A DNA stretch of 64,000 nucleotides from an uncultured Paracoccaceae bacterium. GTDB taxonomy: Bacteria > Pseudomonadota > Alphaproteobacteria > Rhodobacterales > Rhodobacteraceae. The stretch covers positions 1 to 64,000 of the forward strand of contig CALKXV010000033.1 in the NCBI GenBank assembly GCA_938005545.1, written 5' to 3'. Position numbers and translations under genes: made by a program. Shown piece by piece: positions 54,895 to 62,689 of the stretch (position 1 is the stretch's first letter; each line of letters starts with the position of its first letter). Below the pieces are notes generated by a model. It was not told where the DNA came from. It did not search any database and saw only the letters and a program-made list of their open reading frames with translations.

Positions 54895-54910
54895 CGAAAG
54901 TGCCGAACCG

Positions 54911-55051
54911 ATGAAAGACACCAACCCAACTCCGCAATCCCTTCAGGATCAGTCGTTGAGCATGCACGATCCCCGCATCGTCAGGGCCAACATCCAACCT
55001 TCAAAGCGCCGTCCATTCAACAACGTGGCCGTTGCACCAAGCTCAAGCTAA
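54911..55051 (+). CDS. 46-residue microprotein
   Basis: ATG at 54911, 16 bp after the previous stop. The product starts MKDTNPTPQSLQDQSLSMHD and ends NNVAVAPSSS; its central RANIQPSKRRPF is basic. The Shine-Dalgarno is weak (CGAAAG). It ends 12 bp before the flavoprotein gene. Function unknown. Confidence 0.4.
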   Translation: MKDTNPTPQSLQDQSLSMHDPRIVRANIQPSKRRPFNNVAVAPSSS

Positions 55052-55063
55052 AGGAACAGACCC

Positions 55064-56326
55064 GTGCTGGAACGAATTGACACCATAGTGATCGGAGCCG
55101 GACAGGCAGGCCTTTCGGCAAGCGCCTGTCTGACCGATGCCGGGATCGATCACGTTGTCTTGGAACGGGGCGCGGTGGCCGAACGTTGGAGAAATGAACG
55201 TTGGGCGTCGCTGAAACTTTTGACCCCGAACTGGATGACGCGACTGCCCGGTCATGTCTATGACGGCAACGACCCCGATGGGTACATGCACAAGGACGAA
55301 GTCACGTCCTTTCTATCGCAATATGCGCAACGGATCGCGGCACCAATTCGGTCGCAGGCTCCGGTTCATTCTGTCGTTCAGGACGGCGTGGGCTTCCGGG
55401 TTGACAGCGAGGCTGGCACTTTCCGCGCACGCTGTGTAATCGTGGCGACAGGTGCCTGCGATCAAGCTGCGATCCCAAGTTGGGCCAGCCGCCTTTCGCC
55501 ACGTTTCCAGCAAATCACAACGCGCGACTATATACACGCCGGGATACACGCCGGGCAAGTCGCACCGGGCGGTGTGCTGGTGGTCGGCGCATCTGCGACC
55601 GGTGTGCAACTGGCCGAAGAATTGCGCCACGCCGGTCACGATGTGACGATTGCGGCTGGACGACACATGCCGCTGCCCCGCACCTATCGCGGTCGCGATA
55701 TCATGAACTGGCTGGATGAAATGGGGACATTGAGTGAGCCCCGAAATCACGGTGTTTCAAACGTACGCACCTTGCATCACCCGTCTCTGCAATTGATTGG
55801 AAGCCTGCCGCGTCGCGATATCTCGCTTGATAGCCTTGCGCGCATGGACGTTCGTCCTGTTTCGCGTGTACTTGGGGCCGAAGGGGGCAAGTTGCTTTTG
55901 TCCGGCGATCTGAAATCCCAGATCGAAATGGCAGCGGAACGGCGTAATGCCCTTTTAAGTCAGATCGATTCCCATATTGAAAGCAATCACCTGATGGCGC
56001 CCGCCCATCGCGCAGTACCGACTTCGCATTTAGTGGCCAATCGTCACGAAACGCTGGATCTGGACCGCGCAGGCATTCGCACAATTGTCTGGGCCACTGG
56101 ATTTCGCCGAGATTACTCATGGTTGAACGTTCCTGTCCTGAACGCCCATGGCGAAATCCGCGAAACCGGCGGCGTGACGACGATCCCCGGTCTTTATGCG
56201 CTTGGCCTGCCGTTTATGCGGCGGCGCAACTCGGCCTTTATTGACGGTGTCGGACAAGACGCCCGTGAGATCACACAACATCTGGCCGCCTATATCGGCG
56301 CGCCACAACTTTCCAAAGCCGCGTGA
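55064..56326 (+). CDS. FAD/NADPH-dependent monooxygenase-like flavoprotein
   Basis: A 420-residue protein of the flavin-containing monooxygenase/CzcO-like group. The FAD motif is TIVIGAGQAGLSASACLTDA, the NADPH motif is VLVVGASATGVQLAEELRHA, and the late WATGFRRDYSWLN is also characteristic. The start is GTG at 55064 with AAAGGAACAG upstream. It follows the microprotein cluster and precedes another FAD enzyme by 13 bp. Substrate unknown; one possibility is a peptide or thiol made or bound by the neighbours. Confidence 0.82.
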   Translation: MLERIDTIVIGAGQAGLSASACLTDAGIDHVVLERGAVAERWRNERWASLKLLTPNWMTRLPGHVYDGNDPDGYMHKDEVTSFLSQYAQRIAAPIRSQAPVHSVVQDGVGFRVDSEAGTFRARCVIVATGACDQAAIPSWASRLSPRFQQITTRDYIHAGIHAGQVAPGGVLVVGASATGVQLAEELRHAGHDVTIAAGRHMPLPRTYRGRDIMNWLDEMGTLSEPRNHGVSNVRTLHHPSLQLIGSLPRRDISLDSLARMDVRPVSRVLGAEGGKLLLSGDLKSQIEMAAERRNALLSQIDSHIESNHLMAPAHRAVPTSHLVANRHETLDLDRAGIRTIVWATGFRRDYSWLNVPVLNAHGEIRETGGVTTIPGLYALGLPFMRRRNSAFIDGVGQDAREITQHLAAYIGAPQLSKAA

Positions 56327-56339
56327 AAGGAGCCCGGTT

Positions 56340-57497
56340 ATGACACTGCACCATTATGACGCCATCGTAGTTGGAGCCCGTTGCGCGGGCGCTGCTACCG
56401 CCATGCTGATGGCCAAGAAAGGTATGCGCGTTCTGCTTGTTGAACGCGGCGCGCCCGGTACCGACACGCTTTCATCCCACAACCTGACACGGGGCGCAGT
56501 TAAACAACTGGCCCGTTGGGGCTTGGCAGATCGGGTGATGGATCAGGGTACACCTCGCATCAACCAGACGGTTTTTCAATTTGGCGAAACCGTCTTGCCG
56601 CTGGACTTGAGACCGGTTGACGGAACGCCCGGATTGTTGGGTACGCGCCGTATGATCTTGGACACCACGCTTGTTGACGCCGCTTACGAAGCGGGTGTCG
56701 ATGTTCGGTTTCACACCAGCTTTTGCGATGTGATCCGCGAAAAATGCGGCCGTGTTGTGGGCGTTACTCTGACAAACGATTCCGGGATCGATCTGGCCGT
56801 TACCGCCCCTCTGGTGATCGGTGCCGATGGAATACGTTCGACCGTGGCGCGCCGCGTCGATGCCACCACCCGAAAGGAGGCGACCCATGCGCTTGGCCAT
56901 ATCTATAGCTACTACCGTGGTTTGCCGTTGACCGAGAACCACGTTTTCTTTGCGCCCGGTGTTTCGGTCGCTTCAACCCCCACCAATGACGATATGGATG
57001 TTGTCATCGCTACGATTGCGCCCGGTACGCTCAAAGAGATGAAGCGTAACAAGGGCGACGAAGACGTGTTGAAGGCACTCGCCAAGATGGCCAATCCCGA
57101 ATTCGCCGACCTGCTTGAGCGGGCTGAACGGACGGAACCCATAAAAGTCTTTGCAGGCACCAAGGGTTTTGTGCGCGATTGCGCCGGCCCGGGTTGGGCC
57201 TTGGTTGGAGACGCTGGATACTTCCGTGATCCGGTGACGGCCCACGGCATCACCGACGCGTTTCGCGATGCTGAACTTTTGGCCAACGCCGCCGGTCAGG
57301 GTGACGCCGCGCTTTGGGAATATCAGAGGAAACGCAACGAAGTTACGGCCGATATTTGGGAGATCACGGATCGCATCGCCGCTTTCGACATGAGGCTTGA
57401 CGACTTGCAATCGTCCTATCACGATTTGGCACGGGCAATGCGCGCCGAACAGGCATGGATGGCGTCAGAGTTCGAACCCGCCGCATTGGCGGCTTGA
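56340..57497 (+). CDS. FAD-dependent oxidoreductase (PHBH-like fold)
   Basis: A 385-residue flavoprotein of the p-hydroxybenzoate hydroxylase / geranylgeranyl reductase type. The FAD-binding start is YDAIVVGARCAGAATAMLMA, with a second site at LVGDAGYFRDPVTAHGITDA. The ATG at 56340 has AAAGGAG upstream. The enzyme could hydroxylate or reduce a small molecule; the operon gives no clear pathway. It ends 127 bp before the globin. Confidence 0.82.
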   Translation: MTLHHYDAIVVGARCAGAATAMLMAKKGMRVLLVERGAPGTDTLSSHNLTRGAVKQLARWGLADRVMDQGTPRINQTVFQFGETVLPLDLRPVDGTPGLLGTRRMILDTTLVDAAYEAGVDVRFHTSFCDVIREKCGRVVGVTLTNDSGIDLAVTAPLVIGADGIRSTVARRVDATTRKEATHALGHIYSYYRGLPLTENHVFFAPGVSVASTPTNDDMDVVIATIAPGTLKEMKRNKGDEDVLKALAKMANPEFADLLERAERTEPIKVFAGTKGFVRDCAGPGWALVGDAGYFRDPVTAHGITDAFRDAELLANAAGQGDAALWEYQRKRNEVTADIWEITDRIAAFDMRLDDLQSSYHDLARAMRAEQAWMASEFEPAALAA

Positions 57498-57624
57498 AAA
57501 TGCGAGACGTCAGACAGAAACTCGCGCCTGGACGGTTGGTTCAAAAGAGCCGTCCAATCTGGATTCGAAGGCAGAAGAATGGCCCTATTTCGGGTACAAA
57601 GGAAGGATTTCGGAAGGTTCAGTA

Positions 57625-57993
57625 ATGACCCAATCAATTTATGAAAAGTATGGTGGCTTCGGAACCGTCAGTCGCATTGTCATGCGCTTGTATGACCGGG
57701 TTTTGGACGATGACGACATTGGGCCGTTCTTCGACGACATTGATATGCCACGCCTTATTGATCACCAGACCAAATTCGTTGCTTCTTTGATGGGCGGGCC
57801 TGCATCTTTCACCGACGCGCATTTGATTGGCGCGCATCGCGACTTGGACATCAATGATCTGCATTTTGATCGTCTGGTCGCTTTGGTCGGAGAGACTTTG
57901 GAAGAGTTCAACGTCGAGGATGACGACAACAAGGCTGTGCGGGATGCCATTGAAGCGCGCCGCTCTGTTCTGGTGAAAGCGCCCGCCGCATGA
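57625..57993 (+). CDS. Group I truncated hemoglobin
   Basis: A 122-residue 2/2 globin. The start IYEKYGGFGTVSRIVMRLYD carries the helix-B Tyr expected at B10; DIGPFFDDIDMPRLIDHQTK covers the C-E region; the proximal His (F8) is in IGAHRDLDINDLHFDRLVAL. Group I proteins bind O2 tightly and often detoxify NO or sense gas. It overlaps the cyclase start as ATGA, so the two are made together. The ATG at 57625 is chosen by homology. Confidence 0.88.
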   Translation: MTQSIYEKYGGFGTVSRIVMRLYDRVLDDDDIGPFFDDIDMPRLIDHQTKFVASLMGGPASFTDAHLIGAHRDLDINDLHFDRLVALVGETLEEFNVEDDDNKAVRDAIEARRSVLVKAPAA

Positions 57994-58961
57994 TCGAAGC
58001 CATCAATGAACAACTGTTGCGCGCCATCGGCGTTGGCGTTGCGCTGGTCGATATTAAATCGGGTGCGCTTCGGTTTTCCAATGACACATTCACTGAATGG
58101 TTCGGCCAACCGGCGGATCCGTCGAACCCGATCGAACTTGGATCGCTCGATTTGCGCGCGGCTCTTGATCGGATCGGATCGGGCGAGCGCCATACGGATG
58201 AGGTGACGTTCAAGATCGGACGCCGCACCATGACGGTGGCCATCGAATTCAACAATGCGCTGGAAGAAGAAGATTTGGCCGTGCTTGTCTGCCAGAACAT
58301 CAGCCGCATCAAAGAACTTGAATCGATGATCGATTCCTATGCCATGATGGTCGAACGCAACACGCACGAGATCCGGCGCGAGAAGGAACAGGTCGAAAAA
58401 CTGCTGTTGAATATGATGCCGCGCACGGCCTACGAAGAGTACAAATCTTTCGGCGCGGTCGAACCACGGCTGTTTGAAGGCGTTTCGGTAATGTCGGTCG
58501 ATTTCGAAGGCTTTGCCGACATGCTCGGCGCAAACGCACCTTCTGTTGTCGTGTCGGAGCTGAACGACATCTTCACCGCTTTTGATCGGATCGGCGAACA
58601 ATTCGGCTGCGAACGGATCAGAACAATGGGAGATACATATTTCGCCATCACCGGTGTGCCTGATCCCGTACGCGATCACGCTGGCGCAATGGCCGGGGCG
58701 GCCACAAGGTTTCTAAAGTACATCGAGCGGCGGAACGAAAGCCATCAGTTAAGCTGGAGGGTTCGCATCGGTCTGGCCAGTGGCCCTGTCATTGGTTCGG
58801 TCGTCGGTGTTCAAAAATACGTCTACGACGTCTTTGGCCCGGCTGTGTCTAAGGCCTCGAACATGAGGATTGAAGCCGACCCGATGTCAATCAAGACGGA
58901 TGCGTCGATCTCGGATCTTTTGGATGGCGGTGCCGATCTCGCCAGCACCGGTGAGGCTTGA
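57990..58961 (+). CDS. Class III nucleotide cyclase-like protein with PAS-like N terminus and altered catalytic site
   Basis: A 323-residue protein. Residues 1-100 look PAS-like; a coiled coil (IKELESMIDSYAMMVERNTH) leads into a guanylate/adenylate cyclase domain (LLLNMMPRTAYEEYKSFGAV). Metal-binding Asp residues are D171 (SVDFEGF) and D215 (MGDTYF). Base-selecting positions are R211 and D280, closer to an adenylate-type pair than a guanylate pair. The transition-state Asn and Arg are replaced: S287 and N291 in VSKASNM. Activity may be weak, altered or lost. It is coupled to the globin gene and 4 bp before a kinase. Confidence 0.82.
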   Translation: MIEAINEQLLRAIGVGVALVDIKSGALRFSNDTFTEWFGQPADPSNPIELGSLDLRAALDRIGSGERHTDEVTFKIGRRTMTVAIEFNNALEEEDLAVLVCQNISRIKELESMIDSYAMMVERNTHEIRREKEQVEKLLLNMMPRTAYEEYKSFGAVEPRLFEGVSVMSVDFEGFADMLGANAPSVVVSELNDIFTAFDRIGEQFGCERIRTMGDTYFAITGVPDPVRDHAGAMAGAATRFLKYIERRNESHQLSWRVRIGLASGPVIGSVVGVQKYVYDVFGPAVSKASNMRIEADPMSIKTDASISDLLDGGADLASTGEA

Positions 58962-58965
58962 TCCT

Positions 58966-60393
58966 ATGTCGAGCGCCTTGACTTTCGAAGAGGCGCTTTC
59001 GCTGACGTCGGAACCTTTGGCAGTGTTTGATTCCGATGCCAACCTACGCTTGGTCAATCCCGCATTCCGCAACGCCTTGCGTCAGTTTGAAGGCGTTCTA
59101 AGCCCCAGCACACCGTGGTCTGTCATTTTGTCCGAGGCCGTACGCCGCGAACATCTGACTGAGATCGATGCATCGAACCTGCGCATGATCGAGGAACGTT
59201 TACTGGATCGCCCGGATAACCAACCCGAAGTCATGGTACAATTGGCAGATGGCCGACCTGCACGCGCGACCCTGACGCGCACAACTGGCGATGGATTTGC
59301 TTTGGCATTTCGCCCACAAATCGGCAAAGAAACGCCAGATGAATCCGAACTTGAAGAGATTATGTCGATAGTTCTTCAAGCTTGCCCTACGTGCCTGACG
59401 ATGTCGCGAATTGGCGACGGTCAAATCTTATATCGTTCGCCCGCTGCGCGAGAATTGTTGGGCAAAGGGTTCAACAGCTTGGCGCATTTTGCGGATCGGA
59501 CGGAACGCGGAGATTTTCTTGCCGATCTTTTGCCAACCACTAGGGTCGATGGAATGCGCATCACAGCAAGTGGCGCAGACGGACGCGAATTTCCCGCTGC
59601 CATTTCCGCCCGCCTGATCGAATATCGTGGTGAAGACGTGATCGTCGCCAGCATCGACGACCTGACCGACAGACTGGCTGCCGAAGCGGAAATCGAGCGG
59701 CAGGAAAAACAGCTTTTCCAACTGGAAAAAATGTCAGCATTGGGTGAAGTCTTGTCTGGTATTGCCCACGAACTGAATAACCCGCTTTCAGTTGTTGTCG
59801 GGAACGCACATCTCCTGCTCGAGGAAGACATCTCGGACGATCTTCGCACGAGGATCGAAAAGATGACGGGTGCGGCAGAGCGATGCGTCCGAATTGTGCG
59901 TGCGTTTTTGTCCATGGCGCGGAACCGGCCGCTTGACCCTGAAAGCTGCGCGGTTGAAAAGATCATCCAGACGGCGACAGACGCTTTTTCATCCAGCGAT
60001 GTATCGACGGGAATCGAGGTTTCCGTCAATGTTCCAAGTGATCTACCGGACGTGTCTGTTGACGAAGTCCAGATCGTACAAGTGCTGGTCAATATTCTAA
60101 CCAACGCCGCGCAAGCCATGGCTGCTTCAAAGATCGACGGACAGATCGCGATCAAGGCCTTTCGGAATAACGCCAATCTTCGGATAGAGTTGAGCGACAA
60201 TGGCCCCGGTGTTCCGCCAGCGATCGTTGATTACATTTTCGACCCGTTGTTCACCACCAAAGATGTGGGCGACGGGACAGGCCTTGGCCTTGCCCTGTGC
60301 CACCGGATCGTGGTCGCGCATGGCGGTTTGTTGGAATTGGTTGACCAGCCAAATGCCGGGGCAACCTTCGCTATCGAACTTCCCTTTTCCTGA
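58966..60393 (+). CDS. PAS-domain sensor histidine kinase
   Basis: A 475-residue soluble kinase. Two PAS-like modules (LTSEPLAVFDSDANLRLVNP; VLQACPTCLTMSRIGDGQIL) are followed by HisKA (MSALGEVLSGIAHELNNPLS) and HATPase (NILTNAAQAMA, DNGPGVPPAIVDYIF, GDGTGLGLALCHRIV). There is no receiver or adjacent response regulator. It is closely related to the hybrid kinase at 46.7-48.9 kb. Its place behind the globin and cyclase suggests a redox- or gas-linked input. The ATG at 58966 follows the cyclase stop by 4 bp. Confidence 0.9.
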   Translation: MSSALTFEEALSLTSEPLAVFDSDANLRLVNPAFRNALRQFEGVLSPSTPWSVILSEAVRREHLTEIDASNLRMIEERLLDRPDNQPEVMVQLADGRPARATLTRTTGDGFALAFRPQIGKETPDESELEEIMSIVLQACPTCLTMSRIGDGQILYRSPAARELLGKGFNSLAHFADRTERGDFLADLLPTTRVDGMRITASGADGREFPAAISARLIEYRGEDVIVASIDDLTDRLAAEAEIERQEKQLFQLEKMSALGEVLSGIAHELNNPLSVVVGNAHLLLEEDISDDLRTRIEKMTGAAERCVRIVRAFLSMARNRPLDPESCAVEKIIQTATDAFSSSDVSTGIEVSVNVPSDLPDVSVDEVQIVQVLVNILTNAAQAMAASKIDGQIAIKAFRNNANLRIELSDNGPGVPPAIVDYIFDPLFTTKDVGDGTGLGLALCHRIVVAHGGLLELVDQPNAGATFAIELPFS

Positions 60394-60845
60394 GACGTCG
60401 GGTCGCAGTCAAAGCTTTACGAAATGGAACGACCAGGTTTGAACCGCGTCGGGATTGGCAGCGACTGATTTGTCTTTGCTTCGCTGCCATGTCTTATCTT
60501 TCCAGAGCCGCGAATCAATTGGCCTCGGCCAATCGCTAAGAATATTTGATCAACAAAAGTCGTGAGCCGCAGTCTGAATCCTGTGCCTGTTGATCTTGGG
60601 CAGGCTCACGTTGATGAATGGCTTGATCAAATACATCCGGAACGAACCCGGCAGCAGCGACAACGCGCACCGTCGCCTATGGACCGCGGGTACAGATGGG
60701 TTGAATTGTCATTTCACGACGATGTACCTTAACAGGTAAAATGTTACATCCAAATCACAAGCCCATGAAACAAATTGATTTGTCATGCCCGTGTCTCGGA
60801 TTTATAACTTAGAAAACAACACTGCATCTGATAAGGAGCCGAAGG
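60394..60845. other. 452-bp intergenic region with inverted repeats
   Basis: No convincing gene. ATTGGC/GCCAAT forms a small hairpin at 60518-60533. CGTGAGCC (60561-60568) and GGCTCACG (60603-60610) form an 8-bp inverted repeat. TTGATCAA occurs at 60546-60553 and 60623-60630, flanking that repeat. The last 60 bp should hold the msrB promoter. Confidence 0.4.
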
Positions 60846-61490
60846 ATGAAACGTAAGTTTGGAAGTCCAATTGCCTTATCCTCTACTGAAAGTGACGAAC
60901 CGATGACCAGTCGCACCCTGACACGCCGAACTCTTCTGACGTCAACCGCGCTTCTTGCCACTAGCCTTGGCCTGGCTTCGCGTCCATCAAACGCAGAGTC
61001 CACGACCGAAGCGTCGATGATCGATACAAGCGAACCTGAATTCGCCATCTACATCCCCGAGGAGTCGGACTTCCCCTACGAAGTAGTGCGCACCAGGGAA
61101 GAATGGCGAGAGTATCTCGATAACGACGAACACTCCTACAACATCATGCGCCTAGCCAGGACCGAGAAACCAAAGTCCACTGAACTCTGGAAAGAGGCCC
61201 ATGACGGCGACTACCACTGTCGCGGCTGCGACCTGCCACTTTACGAAGGCCGTTGGTTCCAACCGCTCGATAAGGGTTGGGTGTTCTTCCACCATGCGAA
61301 ACCCAACAGCGTGTTGTTCGCGCTCGACGGGCCGGTCCCGCAATATGGCCAGTCGGGTATGGCACTAGACGAGAAAAACGCAATTGCCGAGGTTCATTGT
61401 CGCCGATGCGGATCGCATGTCGGACATCACCTGAAGGTCTCGGGCATGTTTTTACATTGCATCAACGGCACGGCGCTGAACCTGGCTTGA
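60846..61490 (+). CDS. Tat-exported MsrB-like methionine sulfoxide reductase
   Basis: A 214-residue protein with a twin-arginine signal (TRRTLLTSTALLATSLGLAS) beginning near residue 26. Zinc-site pairs are CRGC (YHCRGCDLPLYEGRW) and CRRC (VHCRRCGSHVGHHLKVSG). The catalytic Cys is in LHCINGTALNLA, compared with the usual RYCINSAS. It is likely a periplasmic reductase of methionine-R-sulfoxide. The ATG at 60846 has AAGGAG upstream; ATG at 60903 would shorten the n-region and is the alternative. Confidence 0.82.
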   Translation: MKRKFGSPIALSSTESDEPMTSRTLTRRTLLTSTALLATSLGLASRPSNAESTTEASMIDTSEPEFAIYIPEESDFPYEVVRTREEWREYLDNDEHSYNIMRLARTEKPKSTELWKEAHDGDYHCRGCDLPLYEGRWFQPLDKGWVFFHHAKPNSVLFALDGPVPQYGQSGMALDEKNAIAEVHCRRCGSHVGHHLKVSGMFLHCINGTALNLA

Positions 61491-61851
61491 TCGCCAGTCT
61501 GTCAGACAAAATTTTTGCGCCGGATCAAAGTGCCTTTTCAGACAATTCAGTTTGGAAAGGTTTTTTGACGTCATAAGCGGCGAGCCATCATCGTCGCCAA
61601 ACAGCCCTTTGTCGTATATGAGGCAATCAAGGGACGGACGGTAGGAAACATTGTCCGTCCTGTCGGACGTCTACTGCGAGTACTGAAAACTCAACAGCAC
61701 GCTGATGAGGCGCGACCGACAAAACAGACTTTGATCACCCCGCAAGAAATACGATAGAGCAGTCACATCGCGATCAAAAAACAACCGGATAGACGCTCGT
61801 CATATGATGTGGCACCGTTTCTAAGTTTGGCCCGGAACGAGAAAGTAGCCG
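61491..61851. other. 361-bp intergenic region with an inverted repeat
   Basis: GGACGGAC (61632-61639) and GTCCGTCC (61653-61660) form an 8-bp stem with a 13-nt loop. No U-run follows. No gene was seen. Base composition shifts toward AT from about 61.7 kb. Confidence 0.4.
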
Positions 61852-62460
61852 ATGATGGAATCTGCCTCAAAGCCAGAATTAAGCGAACCAGAGTTCACCT
61901 TCCCAGCTGATGAAGGCGAGTTAGTCGCCCGCGAGTATGCCAAAGCTTCGAACATACTCGAATATGGCTCGGGCGGCTCAACAGTTCTGGCAGCTAGATC
62001 AACAAACGCACGTATTTTAAGTATAGAAAGCGACAGAGTCTGGGCAAATAACTTAACAAACTTTCTTGAACAAGAAAGGATCGGGACGGATCGTGTCGTT
62101 GTCCACTGGGCCAATATCGGTCCAACAGGGAAATGGGGATATCCCAAAGATCAGAGCCGTTGGCGTAAGTATCCATCTTATGCTCTATACCCTTGGGAAA
62201 AATGTGAATTCTCACCGGATGTTGTTTTAATCGACGGCCGATTTCGATTGGCTTGCCTTGCAGCGACGGTAATGTTCGCAGCCAAACCAACAACAATTCT
62301 GTTTGACGATTACTACCAGCGAAACGTGTACCAGACTGCTGAAAAAGTCATTCGTCCTGTTCAGTCCGTCGGGCGCATGGCGAAATTTGAAATTGAACCT
62401 CTCAAACAAGACGCACAAGAGTTTGCAACCATGGTCCGTTGGTTCTTTTTAATGAAATGA
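61852..62460 (+). CDS. SAM-methyltransferase-fold protein (hypothetical)
   Basis: A 202-residue soluble protein. ASNILEYGSGGSTVLAARST matches the glycine-rich SAM loop (motif I), ARILSIESDRVWANNL the acidic end of strand 2, and PDVVLIDGRFRLACLAATVM strand 4. It resembles FkbM/class I methyltransferase-like proteins near surface-glycan loci. The substrate is unknown. Double ATG at 61852/61855; GC is lower than in most of the window. Confidence 0.6.
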   Translation: MMESASKPELSEPEFTFPADEGELVAREYAKASNILEYGSGGSTVLAARSTNARILSIESDRVWANNLTNFLEQERIGTDRVVVHWANIGPTGKWGYPKDQSRWRKYPSYALYPWEKCEFSPDVVLIDGRFRLACLAATVMFAAKPTTILFDDYYQRNVYQTAEKVIRPVQSVGRMAKFEIEPLKQDAQEFATMVRWFFLMK

Positions 62461-62689
62461 TCGCCTTCATCTTCCCTGGCAATCCGGACTGATCCTCAGA
62501 AGCAACTTTGTATTAGTGTTGAGTACTTCGCTAAACAAAGTGAAAAGCACTGCTTTCGGATTACATTTGCCGCAAAATACAGAGCTGAAGGACCAAACCA
62601 GGCTCTCTCCAGGCCTGACTGGGCAGACATACTGAGATTAACTTACGATATTTTTTTGAGTAATTTGCCCAAGGTACATTGTGAAAAAC
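62461..62689. other. Intergenic region
   Basis: A 229-bp AT-richer stretch between convergent genes. I see no gene, clear terminator or repeat in it. Confidence 0.4.

Noticed and set aside
60546..60630. TTGATCAA pair as an FNR box
   Set aside because: FNR/FnrL sites are TTGAT-N4-ATCAA; these palindromes lack the 4-bp spacer.
60562..60739. Two short frames (GTG at 60562, 56 codons; ATG at 60614, 41 codons)
   Set aside because: Neither has a Shine-Dalgarno, they overlap each other in different frames, and no homology is evident.
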